DNA from: Saccharomycopsis crataegensis
Taxonomy: Eukaryota > Ascomycota > Saccharomycetes > Ascoideales > Saccharomycopsidaceae
NCBI RefSeq assembly: GCF_037102585.1
Contig: NW_027043827.1
Location: 1-64,000, forward strand
Direction: 5' to 3'
DNA: 64,000 nucleotides
The translations under genes and the position numbers were made by a program. This document shows positions 40,882 through 51,789 of this stretch, piece by piece (positions within the stretch are counted from its first letter, which is position 1; every line of letters begins with the position of its first letter). The notes under the pieces were generated by a model, which saw only the letters and a program-made list of their open reading frames with translations, did not search any database and was not told the DNA's origin.

Positions 40882-41700
40882 ATGAATAACGCGGAACGCG
40901 AAAAGTTGTTGTTGAACAACATGCCGGTCTACGACGGATCCGACGACCTATCGTTGATTCTCTCTTGGATGGATCACTTTAAGATTATTATGCCCAAACT
41001 ATCCGGATCCCGAGAGGAAAAACTCCTTTTGATTTCGGTGAAACTCCGGGGGGATGCGATGACCTGGTATGCGAAGTTCTTAGCCACGGCTGATGAAAAG
41101 TCAACCGATTCCGATCTCAGTGACATGCTCACCAGTTTCAGAGCCTACTTTTTACCTGCAAACTTCCAGCAGATGCTTCTCAATCAACTCGCAGAATTGT
41201 CCCAAACCACGTCCGTCAACGCCTACAATCGGAGCTTCGACCGTTTGGTTAATCAATTAGACAGCCCAAACCCCGCCCATCTCTTGGCCACCTACGTACA
41301 GGGGCTCAAGAGAGACATGAGAATTCATGTTGTCGCTAAGGAGCCCCGCGGTTTTATAGAGGCTCAACGTTATGCTGACATCCTCGATATGGCTTCGTTC
41401 GGCGCGCCCTTGGCGATGAAGGTTTTTGCTGGTACTCGGACCCAACCATCATACCGATCAAGCATGAGGGAGACCCCTCCGAAGAGGACCCGTATCAACG
41501 CATTGCCTCAATCCCAAGGACCTAGGGGTCCAAGGGGCCCAAGAAGGGTTTTGCGCTGCTACTTATGTCAGGAGGAAGGACACATGGTCCATCAGTGCTC
41601 AAAACTTCGTGACGCTCAAGCCGCTATTAAATCCGCAGACTTAAGGGACGAAGAACCTTTCCAAGATATTGCCATGGTTGAAGGGCCAAAAAATTGGTAA
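40882..41700 (+). CDS. Ty3-A3 Gag
   Basis: 272 codons starting MNNAEREKLL, with a capsid-like domain (about 15-170), a basic Arg/Pro linker and one CCHC knuckle (CYLCQEEGHMVHQC). Its end overlaps the start of pol in another frame; an A-run lies in the overlap, as expected for the programmed ribosomal frameshifting this superfamily often uses. Confidence 0.93.
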   Translation: MNNAEREKLLLNNMPVYDGSDDLSLILSWMDHFKIIMPKLSGSREEKLLLISVKLRGDAMTWYAKFLATADEKSTDSDLSDMLTSFRAYFLPANFQQMLLNQLAELSQTTSVNAYNRSFDRLVNQLDSPNPAHLLATYVQGLKRDMRIHVVAKEPRGFIEAQRYADILDMASFGAPLAMKVFAGTRTQPSYRSSMRETPPKRTRINALPQSQGPRGPRGPRRVLRCYLCQEEGHMVHQCSKLRDAQAAIKSADLRDEEPFQDIAMVEGPKNW

Positions 41701-44700
41701 GCCGACACAACCCAGAGCCCGTTGTGTTGGCTAGTATTACCACTACTGCTGACCCTCTCAATCTACCACTCATTACTATGAATGTTAAGGTAGGTTCAAT
41801 CAATGTAACCGCCCTATTAGACTGTGGTGCAACTGCTAATTACATTAAAAAGAGCACCATGGAAAAGTTGGGACTACAAGAAATTCCGTTAAAAAGAAGT
41901 CGTCGAGTGTTTGACGCCTTTGGAAAGCCACATGAACGGTTGGCTTATTGGTCCAATGTTGACATGTGTATATCACGCAATACATGTCAGATCGATTACA
42001 ACTTCAGAGGGTTCGTCACCCAGAACGTAGACCAGGAAGTCATTTTAGGACTCCCTTTTTTCATACAATTTTATCAGGAATTGTTACCATTGTTTCAAGA
42101 AATTAAAGAGAACAAAAATCAAACCAATAACCTGCTTACTCTAAATCTCCTATCAGCTGAGGAGACTAACCGGCTCTTAAAGAGTAAGTCAACTGATTGT
42201 TATTTGGCTTTGGTCAAAATGGTCGCGGATGACCACGTGACTAACGAACAAGAAAGAGTTCGAACTACAAAAGAAGAAGAGATTTTTAAACAATATGCAG
42301 ATGTTTTCCAATTGAAGTTACCAGAAGGAGGATCTAACTTCACCAGAGTCAAACACGAGATACATGTATTGAGCGACTCCAAGGCACCATTCAAAGCTCC
42401 ATACCGACTCTCACCTCAAGATCGAGCCGAGCTCAAGACGCAGATTAATGAACTACTCCGGCAAAAGTTAATATTTCCGGTTGCGTCTCCTTATGGCGCC
42501 CCAGTGCTTTTTGTTAAGAAGAAGGATGGAACGAAACGGCTCTGCGTGGATTACCGAGGCTTAAATGAGATAACTATCAAGTCAAGATTTCCACTACCAA
42601 GAATAGATGACCTACTCGACCTCATCAAGAACGCCAAAATATTTTCCAAGCTTGATTTGGTTTCCGGTTATCATCAAATCGCCATCAGCCCAGCTGATCG
42701 GCACAAAACCGCCATGGTCACGCCGTTTGGCCAATACGGTTGGAATTGTATGCCGTTTGGCCTCACGAATGCTCCTGCCACGTTCCAACTGGCTATGAAT
42801 GAATTACTTTTACCGCTTGAAGAATTTTGCGTCGTCTACTTAGACGACGTATTGATTTTCAGCACAAGTGAGGCCGAGCATCGTAAGCATATTGATGCTG
42901 TGATATCTACCCTCCAAAAAGCTGGTTTAATTATTAGCAAACGCAAATCAGAATTCTTTTTGGCTAAAGTCTCGTTCCTTGGTTACCAGATCGATGCCGC
43001 CGGTGTTCATGTGGAGCCTGGGAAAATTGAAGCTATCCAACGATTTACGGTATCCACCCCGGAAGAAGCTCATTCTTTTATAGGATTAGCCAGTTATTAC
43101 CGCCGTTTTATTGAGCACTTTGCCGAATTAGCCCGCCCTGTCCATCAATATGTCAACGGGAAGATAGAATACAGTGACGAGGTAAAGAACGCGGTTGGCG
43201 AGTTAAAGCGGAAATTGATTTCTGCTCCGGTCCTTATGAATTTCGACAGTACCAAGCCACTCCGAGTCACAACCGACGCCTCTGGTTTTACTTTAGGCGC
43301 CGTGTTGGAACATGTGGCCCCGAATGGGAAAACAGAGGGCGTGGTGGCCTACTTTTCGAAGGGCCTTATCGGGGCCCAACTTAGGTACCCAGTCAGGGAG
43401 AAGGAACTTCTAGCCATCATTGAGTCATTGAAGAAGTGGCGTCACTACCTCGTCGCTCCATTTGAAGTGGTAACTGACCATCATTCCCTCACCTACCTCA
43501 ATTCCGCCAAGAATGAAGGCAATCAAAGATTGCTCAGATGGCAAGATTTCATTGCGGACTTTAACTTTACGGTGAAATACCGTCCCGGAGTTACCAATAA
43601 AGCTGCTGATGCTTTATCGCGAATGAAAATCAATGCCATGATTATTGACTCGGTTGGTGAAGACGAATATAAGGCTGATGCTTATTTTTCCGAATTGTGG
43701 AAGGTCCTTGACGGGGAATTAGAGTGTCCGAAAGAACTAAAATCCATTATTCAACGGTATCAGTTTGCTGAGTTGGCAGGACGCCGACAAATCATTTACC
43801 AAATGACTCCGATGGACAAACCCCGGCTTTGTGTGCCTGGAGGGAAAACCAGATACCGGTTATTGCAAGGCGTCCACACGGCCGAGGCTGCGCTTCATAT
43901 GGGTACGACCAAGATGCTATATCAGTTACAGGAGAGTGGGTTCTACTGGCCTAAGATGCTTAAGACGATTGCCCTGTTTGTCAAGAAGTGTGATATTTGT
44001 ACGAAGGTAAAACCCACGAATAGACGCCCGGAAGGAATGCTACAAACCCCAACGATTCCTGCCCAGAGATGGTCTAACCTTACTATGGATTTTATAACAG
44101 GTTTTACTCCGAGTCGCGGATTCGATTCAATATTCGTGGTGGTGGATAGACTTACCAAAAGAGCAGTGTTCGTGCCTCATAAGAAAACCGATGATGCTGA
44201 AGCGGTTGCTAATTTATTTATGGATTATGTTGTCCGAGACCATGGCCTTCCAATGTCCATCATTTCTGATCGAGACCCACTCTTCATCAGTCACATGTGG
44301 AAGACCCTTACCAAAATGTTAGGTGTTTCCCAGGATCTCTCCACCTCTGGCCACCCCGAGACAGATGGCCAGACCGAACGACTCAACAGGGTATTGGTTC
44401 AATTGATGAGAACGTTGGCTGCTTCTCACGCGACTGAATGGTCTAAGTACTTGGGCATGGCACAGTTTGCCTACAACTCTCAGTACCAACTGGCTATTAG
44501 GACAACGCCGTTTTTTGCTGATTTGGGATATCATCCAAGATATTGGCAAATCATTCATGATATTCCATTGGCCACCGCGATTGGTGATGACTCTATGATT
44601 GGGGGGTACGAATTTGTTCATCGGCAAGAAAGGATCTTGGAATCAATTCAAGTACAATTAGCCGATACTCAAAAGGAGACAACAGCGAAGGTGAATAGAA

Positions 44701-45164
44701 AACGCTCCGATGTGGAGTATAAGGAAGGAGAATATGTGTTATTACACCGCCACGCGTTCAGAACAGCCCGAAGTAGCAAGCAAAAGTTCTTACCGCCATT
44801 CCAAGGTCCGTATAAAATCGTCAAGGTACTAAATAACACCGCCTTCCAAATCCAAGTCTCAAGCAGGAAGATAATTACTACCAATATACAATGGGTGAGG
44901 AAATATCACGCTATCCACATGATACTACCAGAAGTGGAAAGCGACCCGTGGTACAAGGAAAACATATCGGAAATCCAAATGATTGTTGATCTCGAAAAGG
45001 ACTACGCCCTTGTCATGTACCCAGGGAAGGCAGACCCAGTGCCTGTCCCCGAAACTTGGATCCGTTTAATTCCTCATGAGAAACGGATTACACTCCTCGA
45101 CGAGCTTGATGACTTTTTGGCTAACAATAATGATCGAGACGACTCATTCTCCGAGGGGGGATAA
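41694..45164 (+). CDS. Ty3-A3 Pol polyprotein
   Basis: About 1156 codons in Gypsy order: protease (LLDCGATANYIKKS), RT (FGLTNAPATFQ, YLDDV), RNase H (TTDASGFTLGAVL), the HHCC zinc region, integrase core, and a C-terminal part ending in an acidic tail just before the polypurine tract. It looks whole. It overlaps the end of gag, so translation probably relies on frameshifting rather than its own start. Confidence 0.94.
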   Translation: MVSRHNPEPVVLASITTTADPLNLPLITMNVKVGSINVTALLDCGATANYIKKSTMEKLGLQEIPLKRSRRVFDAFGKPHERLAYWSNVDMCISRNTCQIDYNFRGFVTQNVDQEVILGLPFFIQFYQELLPLFQEIKENKNQTNNLLTLNLLSAEETNRLLKSKSTDCYLALVKMVADDHVTNEQERVRTTKEEEIFKQYADVFQLKLPEGGSNFTRVKHEIHVLSDSKAPFKAPYRLSPQDRAELKTQINELLRQKLIFPVASPYGAPVLFVKKKDGTKRLCVDYRGLNEITIKSRFPLPRIDDLLDLIKNAKIFSKLDLVSGYHQIAISPADRHKTAMVTPFGQYGWNCMPFGLTNAPATFQLAMNELLLPLEEFCVVYLDDVLIFSTSEAEHRKHIDAVISTLQKAGLIISKRKSEFFLAKVSFLGYQIDAAGVHVEPGKIEAIQRFTVSTPEEAHSFIGLASYYRRFIEHFAELARPVHQYVNGKIEYSDEVKNAVGELKRKLISAPVLMNFDSTKPLRVTTDASGFTLGAVLEHVAPNGKTEGVVAYFSKGLIGAQLRYPVREKELLAIIESLKKWRHYLVAPFEVVTDHHSLTYLNSAKNEGNQRLLRWQDFIADFNFTVKYRPGVTNKAADALSRMKINAMIIDSVGEDEYKADAYFSELWKVLDGELECPKELKSIIQRYQFAELAGRRQIIYQMTPMDKPRLCVPGGKTRYRLLQGVHTAEAALHMGTTKMLYQLQESGFYWPKMLKTIALFVKKCDICTKVKPTNRRPEGMLQTPTIPAQRWSNLTMDFITGFTPSRGFDSIFVVVDRLTKRAVFVPHKKTDDAEAVANLFMDYVVRDHGLPMSIISDRDPLFISHMWKTLTKMLGVSQDLSTSGHPETDGQTERLNRVLVQLMRTLAASHATEWSKYLGMAQFAYNSQYQLAIRTTPFFADLGYHPRYWQIIHDIPLATAIGDDSMIGGYEFVHRQERILESIQVQLADTQKETTAKVNRKRSDVEYKEGEYVLLHRHAFRTARSSKQKFLPPFQGPYKIVKVLNNTAFQIQVSSRKIITTNIQWVRKYHAIHMILPEVESDPWYKENISEIQMIVDLEKDYALVMYPGKADPVPVPETWIRLIPHEKRITLLDELDDFLANNNDRDDSFSEGG

Positions 45165-45449
45165 TGTTATATTATTGGATCATGGTTGGGTTGAGTCCTG
45201 GTTACCAACGGTATGGTACCATACGAAACCATGATCTGCATTACCTCATCGAGGTATCACTTTATGTCCCACCGCTTATCTCTTATCCTTGTCGTATCGC
45301 CTTATGTTTAGCCTTTTATTCCCAGAACGGGTCCAACACCCCATTATTAGTTTCAATCATTTTATTTATTTAAGGATTCAACATTCCTCTTGTTTTCACC
45401 TTTATTTAGTTTAAGAAAAGGATCATCTTTGTGATCACCTAATTTGAAT
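45165..45449 (+). repeat. Ty3-A3 3' LTR, first part
   Basis: The LTR from TGTTATATTATTGG up to TTTGAAT. The last five bases TGAAT are repeated at 51857-51861 as the target duplication of LINE-C. Confidence 0.92.
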
Positions 45450-45668
45450 TTTTTTTTTTCCTTCAAAGTTCGATTTATTAATAAATATATAATTATATAT
45501 ATCTATGTAAAATCTTATAAGCTAATGCTCATTATATATGTTAGGGAAAACCATATCATATGGTGAAAAACCCTTTAGTGATAATTATTAGTATTTAAAT
45601 AAAATGTTTTTTTTGTTATTGTTTTTGTTATTTTTTTTTTTTTTTCTTTTTTTGTTTTGATCGACTAT

Positions 45669-48600
45669 TCAGCTCCCAGTAGTAATGATATAAATCAAGT
45701 TGTTAATTGATGTGTTCCAATCAATTTGGTTATGATATCTTAGGCGTGAGAGTTTGCGTTGATAGCATAGATAGCGGTCGATCTTTTTGATTGTTGATTC
45801 TGAATGATTGGGAGCGATTAAGTTATTCCATGCTAATGGAATTGGGATTTTCAATCTTGACCATAACTCGGTTGATAATGGGCATTGAATTAGGAAATGG
45901 GTCATTTTGATCTTGACTTGGAGTTCTGGTGATTCATGTTGTTGGTCTTGAGAGACGGTTTCGAGCCCGCAATAGTGACATTTTCTATGTTGGTAAAAAA
46001 ATTGTTCAGCACCTAAGTGGAATATGTGTATGTTTTCAAAGTAACCAGGGCTATTATGTTGGTATTTGTGGAGTCTCTTCCAGAAAGAGTTTTGTTTCGT
46101 TTGGGTGACTTCTTGGATATTGGTTAAAGTGGTGGATAATTTATGTTTATCAATTCTGGCTCTTTTTTTCTTGCTTCCCTGTTTGTGTTCAAACTCCATG
46201 ACCAGTTTTGGGATCTCCATTTGATAGATAGTTGGTATACCGTCTTGAATGGACTTGGCAAGGTCTGAGTGTTTGATATTCATTGGGTTCAATGTTTGTT
46301 GTTGAGATATTGGTTTGGACAATAATTTATACCAAGCCACAAAAGCACATTTTTCCGCTGTGGTGAACATTGGAAGATTTATAACCTGGTTGAGTATGGA
46401 CCTGCTGTCTCTCTTATTCTTGATATTGATCTGGTCACCTAATATTAACCGCCACCAGTATTGGGTTTTTATATATCCTTGTATCGACTGCTCTTCCTCG
46501 GATAGATTTTGTTTGATGATCATGTTTATTGCTAGTTGGAGCTTGAATCGGAGTAACTGGCAATATGGGTTTAAAGATTGGAGAAAGAGTTGTTGAAAGA
46601 TTTTTGCCTTGCGGTAGCTCAATTGGCTTTTGATATCCACCATGCCATATCCTCCTTTCAATGGGCTTGTTTTTAAAGTGTCCATGGAGATTTTCAGTTT
46701 TTTGTTCACCTGGTTTTTGATGGATTGTTCTAGCAAATCTATTTGGTCTGGAAGCATAGGTGCATGAATCTCGTGGTAATATAGCTTAGACAAGATATAT
46801 GTGTTATATCCGACTATTTGACTTGATATTGGTAGTGAACTCATGTTGGTCATGTAATATTTGGTGCTGATGTCTTTTTGGAGAGTATTAGGCCAGGTTT
46901 GACACGAGTTCCCAATTTTAACGCCTAGATATTGGATTTCATAATTATTGTCAGCAATATCTATTTGGAAGTCGGACTGGAATGGTATTTGATCGCATGG
47001 AACAATTAATCTGGATTTGCTTTTGTTTAATTTAGAACCACTGACTTGTTCGAACGCCTGAATTATCTTCATAGTGTTTTTGAAGTCATTATGATCTCTC
47101 AAGAATAAGGTAACATCATCTGCATAGGCAAGGTATTTGACTCTGGGGATGATGTTTGGTTGGATCTTATGGTTGTAACTGAATCCTTTATTTAATCTTT
47201 GGATGGCTCTTAGAAAAGGTTCAAGGGCTAACGCGAAAATTGTTGGTGAAAGTGGGTTGCCCTGAAGGGTTCCGTTTCTTAATGGGAAAGAAGGGCCTGT
47301 AATGTTAATTAGGCAAATGGTTCCGAGGGCTTTGGTAAGGATAGCGTGAATAGTTTCCGTCATTTTTCCAAAATTGAGTTTTCGAAGTAATATTTTAAGG
47401 TATAGATGGGAAATCTGGTCAAAAGCCTTTTCAAAGTCAGCAAGCATGATTCGGTGGTTAGTAGAATGATTGACATGTGGCTTGTCTTGTGGGGATATTA
47501 AGCTGGAAAGCAAGTCACCGAAAATTGTTATATTAGAGAAGGAGGATCTTTCAGGTATGAAACCAACTTGATTTGGGCCGATAATTTTTTGCAAGAACGG
47601 GAGCAAACGGGCGTTGATGATGCTGGAAAAGAGTTTCAAATTTGTGTTGATTAATGCTATGGGCCTGTAATTCTCCACTTTTTGAACATCTTTGTTTGGT
47701 TTTGGTATGAGAGTGAATTTTATGGTTCGATAGTTGAATGGAATTTCCCCTGAAGAAAGAATTTGGTTAAATTCTTTTAGAAGAATGTGTTTTATCTGAG
47801 GAAAGAGAGACTTATAAACGCCGTATGGTATACCATCTACCCCGGGGGCGGATTGAGTATTGGATTCAGTAACTGCATATTCCAATTCTGTCATGGTGAT
47901 TGGTTTGTTCAAGTTGTTGGATTCAGTGTTGGTTAGTGGTAACTGATCTCCCAAGGAGGCGTTGATGAACCTTTCTATATTTTCCGAGCTCTTTGAACCA
48001 CGAGATCCATCGTAGAGTTTTTGATAGTAATTGGTTACTTCTAGAAGCATGTCTTGCTGTGATGTCAATAAAGCGCCATCTGAAGCTTTGAGGGCTTTGA
48101 TTGGGCGCGGTCTGGTGTGTTGGTGGAACCTAGTTCTTATGTGGTCATAATAATTTGGTTCATCAGTATTTTCTGTTATTTTCTTGTGTACCATCGTCAA
48201 AAAATTCAGCTTCAAGCGAATCTCGGAAATGAGGTCTGAAGTAGAGTTCACAGTGGGTGGAAACTTGATCTTCAGAAGCCATTGAATAATATGATTTTTA
48301 ATAATATTATGTTGGGGGATGTAAGTCATTGCATGAGGTTGAGTGTTGATTTCAAGAATAATAGAATCGTGAGTTGAAGAAGACTTTAGATAGTTTTGTT
48401 GGGACATTTGAATATGAAATCTGTTTTTGTCGGAGATCGTGGACTGACTGATATAAAAACGATCTATTCTGCGACTACTTTCTTCCGTGGTGGATTGGTT
48501 AGTCCAATTCTTTTTAATCTGGTGCAATTTTGGATGTTCATAGATATCTGCTAGCTTGAAAGTTTTGATTAGCTTTTTAAGCGACTCGGACGATCTTTGT

Positions 48601-49100
48601 TCGCGAGAACGGAAGTTAGCAGAGTCTCTTGAATTGATGAAATTATTAAAGTCACCTCCGAGAATTATGTTGATGGTCTTATTGTTGCTTTTCGCTCTGA
48701 GAGTGGTAAGTTGGGTTTGGAGGGTGATGGAGAGTTGATTTTGAAGGAGGATTTGTTTTTGGTAATCAGCAGATGGGTTGTAGATATTGATTAACCAAAG
48801 CCAGTTATTGGCATCTTGTTCAATAATGGCATCTGTGATATAAACCTGGAGCTGGCTCAGTACTGCAATTGTTAGCAATGAATGATCAACGACCTTTATG
48901 TGGTCCTCAATTATAATAGCTGTGCGGGATGATGGAGTATTTTTATAAATTTTTTTGTTTTGGTGTTGGAAGAGGAAGTCCTCGCCAAGATTAAGTTCTT
49001 GAAACATTGAAATGTTATATTGGTTTGATAGATGGAGAATTTTGGAGTCATCCAATCTCAATCTTTGGATGTTTTGACTAATGATCGATAGTTTACTCAT
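45669..49100 (-). CDS. LINE-C ORF2: endonuclease-reverse transcriptase
   Basis: 1143 codons from ATG 49100 (MSKLSIISQNIQRL), uninterrupted. The N-terminal AP-type endonuclease shows ISQNIQR, MFQELNL, ILGGDFNNF (about 148), RRIDRFYIS and STHD. The RT shows YRPIALINTNLK, LADFEKAFD, TLQGNPLSP and YADDV (about 658). The C-terminal region has CHYC and HFLIQC (CX2C...HX4C). The ATG overlaps the ORF1 stop as ATGAGTAA, so ORF2 is probably translated by termination-reinitiation. With ORF1 also intact this is the best candidate for a complete LINE in the window. Confidence 0.95.
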   Translation of the reverse strand: MSKLSIISQNIQRLRLDDSKILHLSNQYNISMFQELNLGEDFLFQHQNKKIYKNTPSSRTAIIIEDHIKVVDHSLLTIAVLSQLQVYITDAIIEQDANNWLWLINIYNPSADYQKQILLQNQLSITLQTQLTTLRAKSNNKTINIILGGDFNNFINSRDSANFRSREQRSSESLKKLIKTFKLADIYEHPKLHQIKKNWTNQSTTEESSRRIDRFYISQSTISDKNRFHIQMSQQNYLKSSSTHDSIILEINTQPHAMTYIPQHNIIKNHIIQWLLKIKFPPTVNSTSDLISEIRLKLNFLTMVHKKITENTDEPNYYDHIRTRFHQHTRPRPIKALKASDGALLTSQQDMLLEVTNYYQKLYDGSRGSKSSENIERFINASLGDQLPLTNTESNNLNKPITMTELEYAVTESNTQSAPGVDGIPYGVYKSLFPQIKHILLKEFNQILSSGEIPFNYRTIKFTLIPKPNKDVQKVENYRPIALINTNLKLFSSIINARLLPFLQKIIGPNQVGFIPERSSFSNITIFGDLLSSLISPQDKPHVNHSTNHRIMLADFEKAFDQISHLYLKILLRKLNFGKMTETIHAILTKALGTICLINITGPSFPLRNGTLQGNPLSPTIFALALEPFLRAIQRLNKGFSYNHKIQPNIIPRVKYLAYADDVTLFLRDHNDFKNTMKIIQAFEQVSGSKLNKSKSRLIVPCDQIPFQSDFQIDIADNNYEIQYLGVKIGNSCQTWPNTLQKDISTKYYMTNMSSLPISSQIVGYNTYILSKLYYHEIHAPMLPDQIDLLEQSIKNQVNKKLKISMDTLKTSPLKGGYGMVDIKSQLSYRKAKIFQQLFLQSLNPYCQLLRFKLQLAINMIIKQNLSEEEQSIQGYIKTQYWWRLILGDQINIKNKRDSRSILNQVINLPMFTTAEKCAFVAWYKLLSKPISQQQTLNPMNIKHSDLAKSIQDGIPTIYQMEIPKLVMEFEHKQGSKKKRARIDKHKLSTTLTNIQEVTQTKQNSFWKRLHKYQHNSPGYFENIHIFHLGAEQFFYQHRKCHYCGLETVSQDQQHESPELQVKIKMTHFLIQCPLSTELWSRLKIPIPLAWNNLIAPNHSESTIKKIDRYLCYQRKLSRLRYHNQIDWNTSINNLIYIITTGS

Positions 49101-51789
49101 TTTGTGTATGAGAGGCGTTTTTTGTGACATTTGAGCCATCTGATTGAGGTGAATTTATTTCGTTGTTGTTATCCTCCAGGGGGGAAGATTGTTCTTTTGA
49201 CAGAAGCTTCATTGGCCGGGGAGTAAATGATTCCAGTGGCGTGGGCATTTTGTCTAAGTTTTCCAGGATAGTTGGATGTTTTGAGAAGGGGGAAGCTGAA
49301 TGAGGTGAGGTAGAATGAGGTGAGGTAGTAATAGGGGTAGGAACAGAGGTAGGGGCAGAAGCAGGGACAGAATCAGGGGCAGAAGCAGGGGCAGAAGCAG
49401 GGGCAGAAGCAGGGATAGAAGAAGTGGCCAGAGCCGAGGAAGTGACAGTATCACGGGCAGGGGTAGGTGAAGGAGGAATGTTGGCAGCAGAAGAAGTAGT
49501 ATGATGTTGTGAGTTTACTTCTTGATGTCTGCGAGAAACACGGACCTGAGGGTGGGATGAAGGTGAGGCGAGGATCTTTTTGGAGACCTTGCTAATATGG
49601 GCCAGCTTGATGGCGCTAATGGCCGCGAACTTGGCGTGCTTCTTAGATTTACCTTTCTTGGACAATAATTCTATTGGTTTGGTTTGATGTCTGAGAGTAG
49701 CAGTGTGTTGGGTTGTAGAGGTTTCGAGTTCATCCATGGATTGGTCTGCATCAGTAGAGAGGCCTTCCTCTAAAGCATCTTCCTCATTGGATGGGTAGTT
49801 CTTTTCCAAAGTATCGTCATCATCAATAATTGAATCATCAACATTTTCTTCTTCATTTGCCAATAAGTCGAAAGGGTTTGAATGTGGTTTAGAATATTCT
49901 GGAGTAGCCGGTTTATTCAGTTTTATTTTTCTTTTTTCGACAGTCTGAAAACCATAGTTTAATTTGTGGTTTGGTTTGACTGCTTTTCCAGAATTTTGTT
50001 TCGGAGAGTGTTTTTCTGGAACTTCCGGATTCACAATAGGTGCTCTTTGTTGCTTTTTGAAATAACAATCTTTTGCCCTATGGGATAATTTCTTGCAAAT
50101 GGCACAAGATGACGTCTTGCAGTCAAAACGAGTGTGTTCACGGGAACCACATGCAGTGCAGTGGACGCATTTCGTGATGACTCTGGAGCGGAAATTTTTG
50201 TCATTGAAGAGTGGAAGGGATTTTCCTGAGTCAATTTCAATATAACCATAAGTGACAATACTGGCAGCTTTGCTAGCTTCTTCCGTAAAGTGAACGGTGT
50301 TGATTGGAAAGAAGGATGGTGGATCAATTCCGGATTCATTGAAGACATGGTCAAGAAGTTTTTCCCGGTTAAATTCAGTAAACTCGGAATTCATTTCAAT
50401 CTCAATTAAATGGGATTCCTTATTCATTGTGTTTAACAAAGACCCTGGCGTGTAGGTATAATTTCCAACTGTAACTTTAAGGTGGATGTTAAGATATTCG
50501 ATTAAAAGATTTCTGTCCTTCTTGAAGATATCAGAGCCTGTATCCTGAGGGTTTGGGATGAAGTTTGAGTTAAGGCAGATCTTCTTATTAAAAATAACCA
50601 AGTGGTTGAGGGCCCCTTTTAAGTTTTCCCTGATTATGATCAAATCCTTATCTGGTTCGTTGGATGACTGTGTAATAGTATCAAGTTCTTTGGATAACTT
50701 AGTGAGTCCGTTTTTGATGGATTCCAAGTGTTTTTCAAGAGGAAACTCTGTAAAGATATCTTTTGGGATCTTAAAGTAGATTAAGATATCCTTAAGATGC
50801 TGTTGGCTCATGATAAATTCCAAGTAGTTCTCCAAGCTGATTCTAGAGTTTCTCAATCTGTTGAATTCGTTTGTCATATTAAAACTGGTGTAGTTTTGGA
50901 AGAAATCTTCAATTTCCATGATCTTGACGAGTTCCTCGCGTTTTTCTTTGGATTTAATAATAGCAGGATTGGAGGTGGAGAACAATTTTCCTGATTTGCG
51001 TTTCTCGCTTATGGCATATTCCAATACGTCGCGGTGCTTAAAGTCAAGGATTTTGATGTGACTTGCCCATTTGAAAGTTCTTTCAAATTTCATCAACACG
51101 TTTTGGAAGGATGGATCATTGGTGTTTGTAGTGGCTCGAGGTGTGCGCTTGTCTCCAGCGGTGGCTTGAGCATAGGTTTGGATTGGTCTTGTCACATTGA
51201 CAGCTGGAGCCACCGGATTGGAGGCCGTAGTTGGAGAGGCGACAGTAGAAGATGAGACAGAGGGAACAGGAACAGAAGGAACAGAAACAGAAGGAACAGA
51301 AACAGAATTTTTTTTTGGGTTTTGAGAATTTTCGATTTTTTTTTGGTTTTCGGAGTTTTCATTAATAAAATCAGTAGAAATAACGGCTTGGGTTGGAATA
51401 ACAGGATTATGCATGTCAATGTCAGTGTCACATGCTGCATGAGAATTGCGATCGCAATCAACTGAAGAAACATTAATTGCTGGAGAGGTAGTTGGGGTAG
51501 AAATGGCGTTGGAATCCATGTTTTGGTCCGCTTCAGGATCTTCTGAAGCAGTTAAAAAGGTTTCAACAGTACTATTAATAGTATTGTCGGCTGCATCAGT
51601 AATTTCTTCATCGGAATCTTGATCTTTAGCTTGTTTGTTTATGTTTGCTATCGGGATCGGGGTTTCAGATGTTGCGCCAACATCCAATGAAGAGCCCAAA
51701 GAAACCGGGGTTTCAATGATTGGGGGATCATTAGTAGGGTCGGTGGAGTAGTTTGGAGTAGCTTTATTACTATTTCTAGTGGTTCTCAT
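49093..51789 (-). CDS. LINE-C ORF1 protein (two CCHC zinc knuckles)
   Basis: 898 codons from ATG 51789 (MRTTRNSNKATP). NYSTDPTNDPP follows within the first 25 residues. Then comes a Ser/Thr/Asp-rich part with VDCDRN, a Val/Pro/Ser repeat (VPSVSVPSVPVPS), the helical middle domain, and two knuckles CTACGSREHTRFDC and CAICKKLSHRAKDC (about 543-580). A long disordered tail contains an Ala-Pro-Ser repeat (ASAPASAPASAPDS). It likely coats the LINE RNA. It ends in TAA overlapping the ORF2 start. Confidence 0.94.
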   Translation of the reverse strand: MRTTRNSNKATPNYSTDPTNDPPIIETPVSLGSSLDVGATSETPIPIANINKQAKDQDSDEEITDAADNTINSTVETFLTASEDPEADQNMDSNAISTPTTSPAINVSSVDCDRNSHAACDTDIDMHNPVIPTQAVISTDFINENSENQKKIENSQNPKKNSVSVPSVSVPSVPVPSVSSSTVASPTTASNPVAPAVNVTRPIQTYAQATAGDKRTPRATTNTNDPSFQNVLMKFERTFKWASHIKILDFKHRDVLEYAISEKRKSGKLFSTSNPAIIKSKEKREELVKIMEIEDFFQNYTSFNMTNEFNRLRNSRISLENYLEFIMSQQHLKDILIYFKIPKDIFTEFPLEKHLESIKNGLTKLSKELDTITQSSNEPDKDLIIIRENLKGALNHLVIFNKKICLNSNFIPNPQDTGSDIFKKDRNLLIEYLNIHLKVTVGNYTYTPGSLLNTMNKESHLIEIEMNSEFTEFNREKLLDHVFNESGIDPPSFFPINTVHFTEEASKAASIVTYGYIEIDSGKSLPLFNDKNFRSRVITKCVHCTACGSREHTRFDCKTSSCAICKKLSHRAKDCYFKKQQRAPIVNPEVPEKHSPKQNSGKAVKPNHKLNYGFQTVEKRKIKLNKPATPEYSKPHSNPFDLLANEEENVDDSIIDDDDTLEKNYPSNEEDALEEGLSTDADQSMDELETSTTQHTATLRHQTKPIELLSKKGKSKKHAKFAAISAIKLAHISKVSKKILASPSSHPQVRVSRRHQEVNSQHHTTSSAANIPPSPTPARDTVTSSALATSSIPASAPASAPASAPDSVPASAPTSVPTPITTSPHSTSPHSASPFSKHPTILENLDKMPTPLESFTPRPMKLLSKEQSSPLEDNNNEINSPQSDGSNVTKNASHTQNE

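Noticed and set aside
49101-49139. Earlier start for LINE-C ORF2 (MAQMSQK)
   Set aside because: The ATG at 49100 overlaps the ORF1 stop and lines up with the ORF2 starts of LINE-A and LINE-B; the earlier codons are ORF1 sequence in another frame.
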